This document shows, in pieces, positions 45,195-54,083 of a stretch of 64,000 nucleotides of DNA. The translations under genes were made by a program, and so were the position numbers. The DNA is from Bog-473 sp035551835 (GTDB lineage: Bacteria; Actinomycetota; Acidimicrobiia; Acidimicrobiales; RAAP-2): assembly GCA_035551835.1 (NCBI GenBank), contig DASZMN010000102.1, positions 1 to 64,000 of the forward strand. The letters are read 5' to 3'. The first letter of the stretch is position 1. The number at the start of each line of letters is the position of its first letter. The notes beneath the pieces are model-generated. The model did not search any database. It saw nothing but the letters and a program-made list of their open reading frames with translations, and was not told the origin of the DNA.

Positions 45195-46013
45195 ATGCTC
45201 CGACGTCTGAAATGGGTCGCCGCACTGCTGGCCGGCGTCGTCGTTCTGGCCGGGTGCAACCTCGCGGCCAAGGTCGTCGTGCAGCCGAATGGGTCGGGGT
45301 TCTACTCGGTGATCATGGCGGTTCCCAACGCGCCGTCCAACCCGGGCCGGGCGCTCCTGGCGGCGGTCCGCAGCGGTGCGGCCAGGAGCAAGGTGCCCCT
45401 GACGGTGACCGCCTACTCGGCGAACGGCAGCAGCGGGGCCAAGCTGACGTTCCACTTCCTCTCGCTGGCCGACCTGAACGCGGAGAGTCACCGGCTGGCC
45501 GCCAGCGGCAGCGGGGGCATCGGGGTGACCGTCGACCGGGACAACCACGGCTGGAACTTCTCCGCCTCGACGGCGAACAGCCTGATCACACCGGCCGCGT
45601 CGAGCGGACCGGGCAACAGCTCCTTGGCCAAGACGCTCAATTCCCAGATCAATCTCGCCCTCATCGTGCAACTCCCTGGGGCGCCGGCGGAGAACGACGC
45701 GCGGGCCGTCACGCACACCGCAACGACATCGACGTTCACCTGGACCCTGTCGTCGGCGCAGACAGGCACCGGCTTGCAGGCGTCGACGACCTACGTGGGG
45801 AATCAGGCCAACGTGAAGCTGGCGACGGCCGTCACGCCGGTCGCAAGCGGGACGAGCGCAACGGTCAGCTCCGGCCTCTCTGGTGGCACGATTGCGCTGA
45901 TCGCCGGCGCAGCCGTGATCGTGCTCGGTGGTGGTGCCTTGGCCATTGTGCTCAGGCGGCGTCGCCATCCCGCCATCGCCGCCGAGGTGGTCGCGCCTTC
46001 CGAGGCGGACTGA
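45195..46013 (+). CDS. LppM-like lipoprotein with C-terminal membrane helix
   Basis: A 272-residue exported protein. The lipobox LAGC (residues 18-21) ends the signal peptide and would be lipidated. A beta-rich domain follows, then a C-terminal helix (ALIAGAAVIVLGGGALAIVL) and RRRRHP. This is the layout of LppM/DUF3153-type proteins. It starts six bases after the giant gene's stop and may anchor or assist it. The family assignment is moderate; the lipoprotein call is firm. Confidence 0.75.
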   Translation: MLRRLKWVAALLAGVVVLAGCNLAAKVVVQPNGSGFYSVIMAVPNAPSNPGRALLAAVRSGAARSKVPLTVTAYSANGSSGAKLTFHFLSLADLNAESHRLAASGSGGIGVTVDRDNHGWNFSASTANSLITPAASSGPGNSSLAKTLNSQINLALIVQLPGAPAENDARAVTHTATTSTFTWTLSSAQTGTGLQASTTYVGNQANVKLATAVTPVASGTSATVSSGLSGGTIALIAGAAVIVLGGGALAIVLRRRRHPAIAAEVVAPSEAD

Positions 46014-46210
46014 CCTTCCGGTCGGCCCACGACCTCGGGGTTCCCGTGGTCTCGCTGTTCGAAACCACAGGACGCGCCGGGTCCGGCACCTCAAGGAGAC
46101 GTGGTCGCCCTCGCTTGTTCTAGCGTTGCCTTCACATATGCAAGACGGCCCGAAGGCTCCGCAACCGACGCTCTCAGATGCGCCGGCGAGCGATCACAGG
46201 AGATGTCCCG

Positions 46211-47473
46211 GTGGCGACTGACCTCATCCACCTCTCCGGGGTCATCAATCGGCCCCTCGTCGACCGAAACGGCGATCGACTCGGCCGCGTCCGGGACCTC
46301 ATCGTGCGGATCGGCGACAGCCCGCACCCACCGATCGTGGGCGCGGTGGTCACCATCGCGGGACGCGATCTCTTCGTGCCGGTGCGCAAGATCTCCGCCC
46401 TCGAACCTGGCCTGGTGAGGTTCGACGGCGACCGAGTCGACTTGCGTCGCTTCGAGCGCCGGCCGGGTGAGTTGCTCTTGGCCCAGGATCTGAAGGCCCG
46501 TCACCTCATCAACTTCGTCGGCGGCCGGCTGATCCGCGCCAACGAGATCGAGCTCGCCCGAAACAACACCGGCTGGGAGGTCGTGGGTGTCGATCCCTCG
46601 ACGCGCGGGATTGTGCGCCGACTGCTCCCGGGCCGCCTCGGACAGCACACGGCGGCCGGGTCCATCGTCGACTGGGGCAGCATCGAGCCCTTTGTCTCCC
46701 ACGTCCCGACGGCGCACCTGCGCATCCCCTACCGCAAGCTGGCCCGGCTGCACCCGGCACAGATCGCGGACCTCGTCGAGGCGGCGTCACACGATGAAGG
46801 AGAGGAGATCATCGAGGCCGTCGGGCAGGACCGCGAACTCGAGGCCGACGTCTTCGAGGAGCTCGACCCGCAGCACCAGGTCGAATTCATCGAGGCGCGC
46901 TCGGACGCCGACGCCGCCAAGGTGCTGGGCTCAATGGCGGCCGACGACGCCGCCGACCTGATCACCGAGCTCGATCAGGAGCGCCGTGCCCCGATCCTCG
47001 GGCTGCTCCCCGAACCGCAGCGCCGCAAGGTGCGCTCGCTGTTGAGCTACCACCCCGAGACGGCCGGCGGCCTCATGAGCCCCGATTTCCTCCTCCTCCC
47101 GGAGACGACGACGGTGACCGAGGCCATCGCGGCGATTCGTTCCAGCCGTGCGCCGCGCGAGGCGCTGGGCGTCGTCTTCGTGGCCGATGCACAAGGCCTC
47201 CCCAGCGGTTCGGTCTCCGCCGTCCACCTGATCCAGTCGCCGGCCGACGAGCCGCTCTCCGCCGTGGCCACGTCTGGCGTGCCGCACGTGCACCCCGACT
47301 GGGATCTGGGCGCCGTCGTCCGCAAGATGTCCGACTTCAACCTGACGGTGGCGCCGGTTCTCGACCACGAACACAGATCGATGATGGGCGTCATCACGGT
47401 CGACGACGTCCTCGAGCTGCTCTTGCCCTCCGGCTTCCGGCGGGACTACGGCGTGACGGCGGCCGAGGAGTAA
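46211..47473 (+). CDS. PRC-barrel, MgtE-N and CBS domain protein
   Basis: A 420-residue cytoplasmic protein. Residues 1-80 look like a PRC barrel, 160-280 like the MgtE N-terminal superhelix (EELDPQHQVEFIEARSDADA), and 290-420 like a CBS pair (ETAGGLMSPDFLLLPE and MGVITVDDVLELLLP). It has no membrane domain, so unlike MgtE it is not a channel. GTG 46211 follows AGGAG. The next gene is an Nramp-type transporter, so this protein probably senses Mg2+ and controls that transporter. Confidence 0.82.
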   Translation: MATDLIHLSGVINRPLVDRNGDRLGRVRDLIVRIGDSPHPPIVGAVVTIAGRDLFVPVRKISALEPGLVRFDGDRVDLRRFERRPGELLLAQDLKARHLINFVGGRLIRANEIELARNNTGWEVVGVDPSTRGIVRRLLPGRLGQHTAAGSIVDWGSIEPFVSHVPTAHLRIPYRKLARLHPAQIADLVEAASHDEGEEIIEAVGQDRELEADVFEELDPQHQVEFIEARSDADAAKVLGSMAADDAADLITELDQERRAPILGLLPEPQRRKVRSLLSYHPETAGGLMSPDFLLLPETTTVTEAIAAIRSSRAPREALGVVFVADAQGLPSGSVSAVHLIQSPADEPLSAVATSGVPHVHPDWDLGAVVRKMSDFNLTVAPVLDHEHRSMMGVITVDDVLELLLPSGFRRDYGVTAAEE

Positions 47474-47697
47474 CCGTGGACCGTCGACGAAGACCCAACC
47501 CAACCGCCCGCCGGCATCAGGTCGTCGCGCCCCGTTAGCCGGCGACCCACTCGCTCCGTGTCGGGGCGGTCCAGCGACAAAGGTCAACACCACCCGTCGA
47601 GGGCGTTCGCGCCCGGCCGTCCCTGACCGGGTGGGAGAAACAACCCGGGCGGCGCCGACCAGGTCGCCGTGACCCCGAGGCGCAAGGGAGGTGAGAC
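47474..47697 (+). promoter_or_regulatory. Long leader before the transporter gene
   Basis: A 224-base untranslated region precedes the Nramp-type gene. It contains CGTTAGCCGG and GGTCAAC, which recall fragments of the M-box Mg2+ riboswitch (GTTAGGTGAGG and GGGTCAAC), but the intervening conserved elements do not fit well. A metal-responsive leader is possible. GGGAGG precedes the start codon. Confidence 0.25.
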
Positions 47698-49332
47698 ATG
47701 ACAGACACGCCGGAGATGGAGCACGCCACGGCGGTGCTGGACACAGCCCACGTCGGGGATATTCAGGGTGCGTTCGGCACCATCCGCCAGCACGACACCG
47801 GTGCCCGCCGTTCCTGGACGACCCGACTCTTGACCCTTCTCGCCATCATGGGCCCGGGGTTGATCGTGATGGTCGGCGACAACGACGCCGGCGGCGTGTC
47901 CACCTACTCGCAGGCGGGACAGAACTTCGGCCTCACACTCCTGTGGCTCCTTCCGCTCCTGATTCCGGTCCTGATCGTGAACCAGGAGATGGTGGTGCGT
48001 CTCGGAGCGGTCACCGGCGTCGGCCACGCCCGGCTCATCAACGAGCGCTTCGGAAAATTCTGGGGGATGTTCTCGGTAGGGGACCTCTTCATCCTCAACT
48101 TTCTCACCATCGCAACCGAATTCATCGGTGTCAGCCTGGCACTCGGTTACTTCGGGGTCAGCGAGTACATCTCCGTCCCCCTTGCCGCGGTCTCGCTGAT
48201 CGCCATGACGGCCACCGGCAGTTTCCGGCGGTGGGAACGCTTCATGTTCGTCTTCATCTTCGCCAACTTCCTGGTGATTCCCCTCGCTGTCATGAGCCAT
48301 CCGCAGGCCGGGCCCTTCTTCAAGGGCTTCGTCACTCCAGGTGCGCAGGGCGGTTTCAACTCGACGTCCGTCTTGCTGATCATCGCCATCGTGGGGACGA
48401 CCGTGGCCCCGTGGCAGCTCTTCTTCCAGCAGTCGAACATCGTCGACAAGCGAATCACCCCGCGCTGGATCAACTACGAGCGGGCCGACACGGTCGTCGG
48501 TTCGCTCGTTGTCGTCTTTGCCGCCTCGGTGTTGATCGCGGTGCCCGCCGCCGCCTTTGCGCATACATCGCTGTTCGGCCAGTTCACCAACGCGGGCGGC
48601 GTGGCCGAAGGCCTCAAGCACTACGTCGGCACGGCGGCCGGAACGATCTTCGCCATCATCCTGTTGAACGCCTCCATCATCGGAGCGGCCGCGGTGACCC
48701 TCTCCACCTCCTACGCCTTCGGTGACGTGTTCGGCGCGCATCACTCGCTGCACCGCTCGTGGCGGGAGGCAAAGTTCTTCTACGGCGCCTTCTCGGCCAT
48801 GGTCGTCCTGGCCGCCGGCATCGTGATCATCCCCGGCGCGCCACTCGGCGTCATCACGACCGGGGTCCAGGCGCTCGCCGGGGTCCTGCTGCCGTCGGCC
48901 ACCGTCTTCTTGCTGTTGCTCTGCAACGACAGGGACGTGCTGGGCCCGTGGGCGAACCGGCCGTGGCTCAACATCGTGGCGGGCATCATCGTCTCCATCC
49001 TCTTGATGATGTCGCTCGTGCTGATGATCACCACGCTCTTCACGTCCGTGAACGTCAGCGACCTCGCCCTCGTGCTCGGTGGCATTCTGCTGGTCGCCTA
49101 TGCGATCACGGGTATCGCAGTGGTGCGCACCCGGCACCGCCGCCCGCCGCGTGTCGTGGTCCCGCCGGAGGAACGAGCCAACTGGCGCATGCCGCCGCTG
49201 AACCTCCTCAGCCGCCCAAAGTGGTCCCGAGGACGCGTCTTCGGGATGTGGGCACTCCGTTGCTATCTGGTCGTCGCGGTTGTCCTCCTCCTGGTGAAGG
49301 CGATCGAACTCGGCGTCAACGGGAAGGGTTGA
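47698..49332 (+). CDS. Nramp-related divalent metal transporter with altered metal motifs
   Basis: A 544-residue transporter with about eleven membrane helices. The first-helix motif of Nramp proteins (DPGN) is GDNDAGG here, and the sixth-helix MPHN is APWQLFF. Both changes remove the usual Met and Asn ligands, as in Nramp-related Mg2+ transporters. It follows the MgtE-N/CBS gene, consistent with Mg2+ rather than Mn2+ transport. ATG 47698 follows GGGAGG. A C-terminal segment of about 60 residues precedes a last helix. Confidence 0.85.
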   Translation: MTDTPEMEHATAVLDTAHVGDIQGAFGTIRQHDTGARRSWTTRLLTLLAIMGPGLIVMVGDNDAGGVSTYSQAGQNFGLTLLWLLPLLIPVLIVNQEMVVRLGAVTGVGHARLINERFGKFWGMFSVGDLFILNFLTIATEFIGVSLALGYFGVSEYISVPLAAVSLIAMTATGSFRRWERFMFVFIFANFLVIPLAVMSHPQAGPFFKGFVTPGAQGGFNSTSVLLIIAIVGTTVAPWQLFFQQSNIVDKRITPRWINYERADTVVGSLVVVFAASVLIAVPAAAFAHTSLFGQFTNAGGVAEGLKHYVGTAAGTIFAIILLNASIIGAAAVTLSTSYAFGDVFGAHHSLHRSWREAKFFYGAFSAMVVLAAGIVIIPGAPLGVITTGVQALAGVLLPSATVFLLLLCNDRDVLGPWANRPWLNIVAGIIVSILLMMSLVLMITTLFTSVNVSDLALVLGGILLVAYAITGIAVVRTRHRRPPRVVVPPEERANWRMPPLNLLSRPKWSRGRVFGMWALRCYLVVAVVLLLVKAIELGVNGKG

Positions 49333-49417
49333 CGCCTCGAGGGAAACTCGACGTCGATCGGCCCGCACGCGAGGACGCAGAGGGGCGGAGGCACGGGGAG
49401 TGCGAGATGATGCATCG

Positions 49418-50311
49418 ATGAAGATCGTCTCGCTGCTTCCCTCCGCCACTGAGATCGTGTTCGCTCTCGGCCTCGGTGACCAGCTCCGTGGTGTCAGCTT
49501 CGAGTGCGACTATCCCGAGGGGGCGAGGACGGTGCCGGTGGTGTCCGGCACCTCGCTCGACGCCGAACGCCCCCGCACCGCCGCGGAGGTGGACGCCGAG
49601 GTGAGTGCCAAGGTCGCGGCCGGCGAGTCGATCTACACCCTCGACGACGCCCGCATCCGCTCGATCGACCCGGATCTCATCCTGGCGCAGGACCTCTGTC
49701 AGGTGTGCGCGGTGCCTTCGGGTGCGGTGGCGGAAGCGCTCGACCTGATCGGCTGCCGGGCCGAGGTGGTGTCGCTCGATCCCGCCAGCCTCGACGACGT
49801 GATCGAGTGCGTCGAGCAGGTCGGCCGGGCCACCGGCACCGAGAAGGTGGCCGCGGAACTGGCCGCCGGGCTCCGCCGCCGCCTGGAAGCCGTGCGGGAG
49901 CGCGTCGAAGGCCGCCCGCGCCCGCGCGTCTTCGTGCTCGAGTGGTCCGACCCTCCCTTCAACGCCGGGCACTGGGTGCCCGAGATGGTGCAGGTTGCGG
50001 GGGGCGAGCCCGTCCTCGCCGCGGCCGGCGAGCGGTCGCGGCGTGTGACGTGGCAGGAGATCGGTGCCGAGATGATCGACGTCACCGTCTTCAGCCCGTG
50101 CGGGTTCGACCTCTCCGGTGCGGTCGAACAGTCGGCCTCCTTTTTGGGGCGCCCGGATCTCCCGGACCTGGGACGGATCGTCGCGGTGGATGCCAATGCG
50201 TATTTCTCGCGGCCCGGTCCCCGCGTGGTCGACGGCGTCGAACTTCTGGCGGACCTGTTCGACCCCGCCCGGCCGGACGCGGATGCTCCAGGGGCCCAGC
50301 GCCTGCGCTGA
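49418..50311 (+). CDS. BtuF-like periplasmic-binding-fold protein
   Basis: A 297-residue BtuF/cobalamin-binding-fold protein: MKIVSLLPSATEIVFALGLG at the start, VVSLDPASLDDV near 110, and AGHWVPEMVQVAGG near 185. There is no signal peptide or lipobox, so it is probably cytoplasmic, and no ABC transporter genes are adjacent. It may bind a corrinoid or metal complex inside the cell. Confidence 0.8.
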   Translation: MKIVSLLPSATEIVFALGLGDQLRGVSFECDYPEGARTVPVVSGTSLDAERPRTAAEVDAEVSAKVAAGESIYTLDDARIRSIDPDLILAQDLCQVCAVPSGAVAEALDLIGCRAEVVSLDPASLDDVIECVEQVGRATGTEKVAAELAAGLRRRLEAVRERVEGRPRPRVFVLEWSDPPFNAGHWVPEMVQVAGGEPVLAAAGERSRRVTWQEIGAEMIDVTVFSPCGFDLSGAVEQSASFLGRPDLPDLGRIVAVDANAYFSRPGPRVVDGVELLADLFDPARPDADAPGAQRLR

Positions 50312-50553
50312 GCGGTCTGCGAGCTCGTTGCCTCTCTTTCTTCGCCTTGCCGCCACGCTGCGTCGCCTCCTGTCGTCACGGAGTGACTCGAGCCGAAGTG
50401 GGATTCCACCTCGACGACGTCAACCTCGCGCTCGGCAACTTGGTCAACGAGATGAAGGCTGCGGAGCGCGACGACGCCCGTCGCTGAACTCCCGGTCCGC
50501 CGTCATCTGACTCCGTCGAGGGGAAGGCATCGGCGTCGGCGTAACCTGAAGGC

Positions 50554-50731
50554 GTGACGCCCCTGGTCGTTGTGGTCTCGGACAGTCATTTCTCCACTGG
50601 CCCACCGACAACTCGACCTGCTCGGCCGGCCCTGGGTGGCCGTGCCCGGGAACCACGACGTCGGCGACAACCCAACGGGGCGGCGAGTGACGAGGACGTA
50701 CGAGCCGGTGGCCGGCCCGGCCACCACGTAA
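50554..50731 (+). pseudogene. Metallophosphoesterase remnant
   Basis: GTG 50554 encodes MTPLVVVVSDSHFS, the first metal-binding strand of calcineurin-type phosphoesterases. The next frame encodes RPWVAVPGNHDVGDNPTG, the second motif. About 40 residues that normally lie between them are missing, and the gene ends before the remaining His motifs. It is an internal-deletion remnant just upstream of the esterase gene. Confidence 0.65.
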
Positions 50732-50749
50732 ACAAAGGAGGACACGCGT

Positions 50750-51856
50750 ATGGCGATGGGCAATCGTCCCGAGGTGCAGACGGCGGCTGCCCCCGTCGTG
50801 GCGCTGGACGTGGTGCTCGGCGTCGAGCAGATGGCGACCGCGCTGGCCCGGCTGCCGTTCCGTCATCCCCTGGCCGGCAAGTTCTCGCCGTTGTCCAACC
50901 TCGGTGTCTCGGTGACCCACGAGGTCATCCGCGCGTTCATGGGGTACGCCTCGGCCTTGCGCATCCCCGAGTTCCGTTCACTCGAGTTGTTCCTCGACGG
51001 GATCTGTTCGGTTGTCATGCCGCCGTTCGTCCGCTCACTCGACGTGGCGGGGCACCCAACCGAGCTCGGTGGGGTCCCAGGGATCGTCTACCGCCAACGG
51101 CATCGAGCTCCGCTCGGCGTCATCCTCTACCTGCACGGCGGCGGGTACATCGGGACGTCGCCCGAGATGTACGCCTTTTTCACGGCGCGGGTGTGCAAGG
51201 AGACGGAGTGCGCGGTGTTCGTGGCCGACTATCGCCTCGCCCCGGAGTTCCCGTACCCCGCCGGCGCCGAGGACGCGGCTGCGGTCTTCAATGCGTTGAT
51301 CGATCTCGGCATCCCGCCGACGCGCATCCTGCTCGCCGGTGACTCCGGCGGTGGCGGCCTGGCCAACACGGTCTTGCTCGACCCCGAATGCCGCGACGAC
51401 ATGAGACCGGCCGGCCTGGTGCTGTTCTCCCCGGAGGTCGACCTGCGCCTCGACGAGCCGTCGGTGACCGAGAACGCCGAACACGACATCTTGCCGTGGA
51501 ACATCCCGACGGCCTCGTACCTCCATGGCGCTGACGCGTCGAGCCAATCGGTCTCGCCGTTGACGGCCGACCTGAGCGGCTTCCCGCCGACGTTTGTGGC
51601 CTGGGGCGGCGACGAGATGTTCCGCGACCCCATCCGTCGCTACGTGCAGCGGCTACGCGCCGCCGGGGTACCCACCGAGGCCCAGGAGTTCGAGGGCCTG
51701 TTCCACGTCTTCCCGATCCTGATGCCCTGGCTCGAGGACAGCCGCGAGGTCTTCCGGCGCCTGCACGCGTTCATCCACAAGTTGGTGGCCGGGGCGCCCG
51801 CATGGTCCGACGCCGAGCTCCGGCACCAGCTCGGCCTCTCGCCGTCGACCGACTGA
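50750..51856 (+). CDS. HSL-type alpha/beta hydrolase (esterase/lipase)
   Basis: A 368-residue esterase. The oxyanion-hole motif LYLHGGGYIG lies near residues 125-134, the nucleophile elbow GDSGGGG near 199-205, and the Asp and His in VAWGGDEMFRD and GLFHVFPIL. ATG 50750 follows AAAGGAGG. The N-terminal 90 residues may form a cap. It cleaves short to medium esters; the natural substrate is unknown. Confidence 0.85.
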   Translation: MAMGNRPEVQTAAAPVVALDVVLGVEQMATALARLPFRHPLAGKFSPLSNLGVSVTHEVIRAFMGYASALRIPEFRSLELFLDGICSVVMPPFVRSLDVAGHPTELGGVPGIVYRQRHRAPLGVILYLHGGGYIGTSPEMYAFFTARVCKETECAVFVADYRLAPEFPYPAGAEDAAAVFNALIDLGIPPTRILLAGDSGGGGLANTVLLDPECRDDMRPAGLVLFSPEVDLRLDEPSVTENAEHDILPWNIPTASYLHGADASSQSVSPLTADLSGFPPTFVAWGGDEMFRDPIRRYVQRLRAAGVPTEAQEFEGLFHVFPILMPWLEDSREVFRRLHAFIHKLVAGAPAWSDAELRHQLGLSPSTD

Positions 51857-51862
51857 TCGCGT

Positions 51863-53164
51863 CTACGGGCGGCCGAGCGAATCGGCCACCTTCCGCAGCT
51901 CGTCGCGGAAGTCCGGGTGCGCGATGTCCGCCAACTGATGAGCCCGTTCGCGCACGGTGAGGCCGGTCAGCTCTGCCGCGCCGTATTCGGTCACGACGAC
52001 ACCGGTGTGGTGTCGCGGCGTCGACACCACCGAACCCTCCGGGAGGAGGCCGGCGATTCGTGACACCACCTCACCCTGGCGGACAGCGGTCGAGCGCAGG
52101 CAGATGAGCGAATGGGCGTCGAGGTGTATCTCGGCCCCCGCGACGAAGTCCTCGTGGCCGCCGACCCCCGAGATCTGCCGGCCGTCGATGCTGTCGGCCA
52201 CGACCTGGCCGTAGAGGTCGACGGAAAGCGCACCGTTGATGGAGACAAGGTTGGCATTCTTGGCGATGACGGTCGGGTCGTTCACCGTTTCGACAGGGAG
52301 GAAGGCAACCTCCGTATTGCCATCGAGCCACTCATAGAGCTCGGCCGTTCCGAGCGCGAACGTCGTGACCGACATCCCGTCGAACACGCCCTTGGCCTCG
52401 TTCGTGACCTTGCCCGCCCGGTGGAGCTGCATCAGCCCGGTGGTGAACATCTCCGAGTGGATGCCGAACCCACCGATCGGGCCCTTGGCCAGCTCGGTCG
52501 CCACGATGTTGGGGATGGCGCCGATGCCCGTTTGCAACGTGGAACCCTCCCGCACGTACGCCAGCGCGTGACGTGCGATGGCGGCGTCGACCTCTTCGGT
52601 CGGCGGGTCAGCCAGGGCAAACGGGGTGGCGTCGGTCTCGATCAGCACGTCCACCAGCTCGAGCGGGATCGTGTTCTCGTAGTCCGGCGCCAGGCTCGTG
52701 GTGCGGGGGAGGTTGGAGTTGGCCTCGAAGATCAACAGCCGCTCGGGGTCGCGTCCCGCCCGCAGCAGCTCGTCCCGGGTCGCCCCGAGGTGCAGGGACA
52801 GGTTGACGTTGCCCGCGTCATCGGGCGGCGCGCCCTGGGCCACCATGACCCTCGGGGAGAACCGGGCCAAGATGGGCGCGAACTGGCGAAACCCGCCGGG
52901 CACCAGTTCGACCTTGAAACCCCCGTCGTGGAGCAACCGCTCCGCCGGGCCGAAGAACCCGCAGCGGTACGAGACCCCGGGTTTGGTGAAGACCTCGTAG
53001 TAGTTGAGGCAGAGCGCGCCGCCGATCTGCAGGTCCCGCCAGTCGTCCCGGCCGCCGAGCGCAGCCAGGAACGTGTCGGGGTTGGCCGGTCCCAGCCCGA
53101 AGCCGATGCTGTCGACGGGCCGGATGAGCGCAACGGCCTCGGGGGCGGAGACGACCTTGGTCAT
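51863..53164 (-). CDS. Acetyl-CoA hydrolase/CoA-transferase family protein
   Basis: A 433-residue protein of the 4-hydroxybutyrate/acetyl-CoA CoA-transferase family. Conserved parts include SIGFGLGPANPD, LQTGIGAIPNIVATEL, FGIHSEMFTTG and VVVTEYGAAELTG. These enzymes exchange CoA between acyl-CoA and a carboxylate through a glutamyl-CoA intermediate. ATG 53164 is preferred; GTG 53173 lies nine bases upstream. It converges with the esterase gene. Confidence 0.85.
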   Translation of the reverse strand: MTKVVSAPEAVALIRPVDSIGFGLGPANPDTFLAALGGRDDWRDLQIGGALCLNYYEVFTKPGVSYRCGFFGPAERLLHDGGFKVELVPGGFRQFAPILARFSPRVMVAQGAPPDDAGNVNLSLHLGATRDELLRAGRDPERLLIFEANSNLPRTTSLAPDYENTIPLELVDVLIETDATPFALADPPTEEVDAAIARHALAYVREGSTLQTGIGAIPNIVATELAKGPIGGFGIHSEMFTTGLMQLHRAGKVTNEAKGVFDGMSVTTFALGTAELYEWLDGNTEVAFLPVETVNDPTVIAKNANLVSINGALSVDLYGQVVADSIDGRQISGVGGHEDFVAGAEIHLDAHSLICLRSTAVRQGEVVSRIAGLLPEGSVVSTPRHHTGVVVTEYGAAELTGLTVRERAHQLADIAHPDFRDELRKVADSLGRP

Positions 53165-53711
53165 GGGCCCCACTCTCGCACCCTGCCCTTGCGTTGACCA
53201 AGGTTCATTTGCCTGGTCGGAGGGCCGTCACCCGAAAATCCATGACCTTTGGCCCTATCGGCTCACCCGCTCGGCGCGAGACAATACGCGCGACACCCTC
53301 CTCTTCCCAGACAACGGTGCTTGGAGAATGGCGGCCAACCCCCTCGGTCGCCATTTTCCAATTCCGGCACGCGGCGCACCGGGGTCCGCAGCCTGTCTCC
53401 CCTCGGGCAGCCTGCGCGCGTCGCCTGCGACGCCGCCCTGCCACCCATGTGACATAGGGCCCTGTCGCGCCGGGAGGAGGGGGTGCAAGCTGTCTGCAAC
53501 CCGGGGGGGCCACCCGGTCACCGCAGCTGAGGCAGCGGCGAAAGGAGGGCAGTGCACACGACGAGGAGTCGGATCCGCAGGCGATGGGCGCGCCACCCCG
53601 CCGTTCGCTCCTCCACCGTGCGCCGGGACCACGCCGACGAGCTCGTGGTCGACGTCCCGGGGCCACGCGCCCGAGACGGCCGCGGACGCTGATCGACCCC
53701 CTCGCCGACAG
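53165..53711. other. Intergenic region with possible regulatory sites
   Basis: About 547 bases between divergent genes. It holds a DevR-like half-palindrome (listed separately) and a second similar element at 53453-53470 (ACATAGGGCCCTGT). AAAGGAGGG near 53540 suggests an abandoned ribosome site. No convincing gene was seen. Confidence 0.35.
53240..53259. promoter_or_regulatory. Candidate DevR-type box
   Basis: ATGACCTTTGGCCC matches 9 of 14 core positions of the mycobacterial DosR/DevR consensus GGGACTWWAGTCCC, with WW fulfilled. It lies about 80 bases upstream of the CoA-transferase start. A DevR-like regulator gene is 0.8 kb away. Confidence 0.3.
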
Positions 53712-54071
53712 ATGTCGATGTACACCCGACTCCTCGGTGCCGCCCTCGAGCAGCGGCCGCACCGAGAAGACGGGGCCGGCCGGGACGACGCGCTCGACGA
53801 AGTTCGGCGTCGCCGCGCCGAGCTCGAGACGGGGTTGCCGAGCGGCGATGTCGATACGGTCTCCGCGGTGCTGGCGCTGCAGGTCGGCTACGACGTCGCG
53901 CTGGTCGAGCTGGCGGCGCTGATGGGCATCGACAGCGGGCCTGGCCGGTTCGAACAACCCGTGCACGAACGGGACCGGTTGCGCACGGCCTTGGGCGAGC
54001 TCGGCATCATGGTCGACGCGGCCGACGCGCCGTCCCTCGGGCGAGCCGAGGCGGAGCCACCGCGGACCTGA
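53712..54071 (+). CDS. Conserved hypothetical protein
   Basis: A 119-residue helical protein of a type found in many actinobacteria: MYTRLLGAALEQRP at the start, then AVLALQVGYDVALVELAAL and FEQPVHERDRLRTAL. It has no membrane segment or signal peptide. It lies next to the convergent DevR gene. Function is unknown. Confidence 0.6.
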   Translation: MSMYTRLLGAALEQRPHREDGAGRDDALDEVRRRRAELETGLPSGDVDTVSAVLALQVGYDVALVELAALMGIDSGPGRFEQPVHERDRLRTALGELGIMVDAADAPSLGRAEAEPPRT

Positions 54072-54083
54072 GGCGCCACCGGC

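Noticed and set aside
40010..46123. Two plus-strand frames of about 780 residues
   Set aside because: They are out-of-frame readings of the giant gene and lipoprotein gene, dominated by Arg, His and Pro.
50383..50487. A 34-residue frame after the BtuF-like gene
   Set aside because: FHLDDVNLALGNL recalls the C-terminus of MDR dehydrogenases, but it is too short, has no ribosome site and has no upstream remnant.
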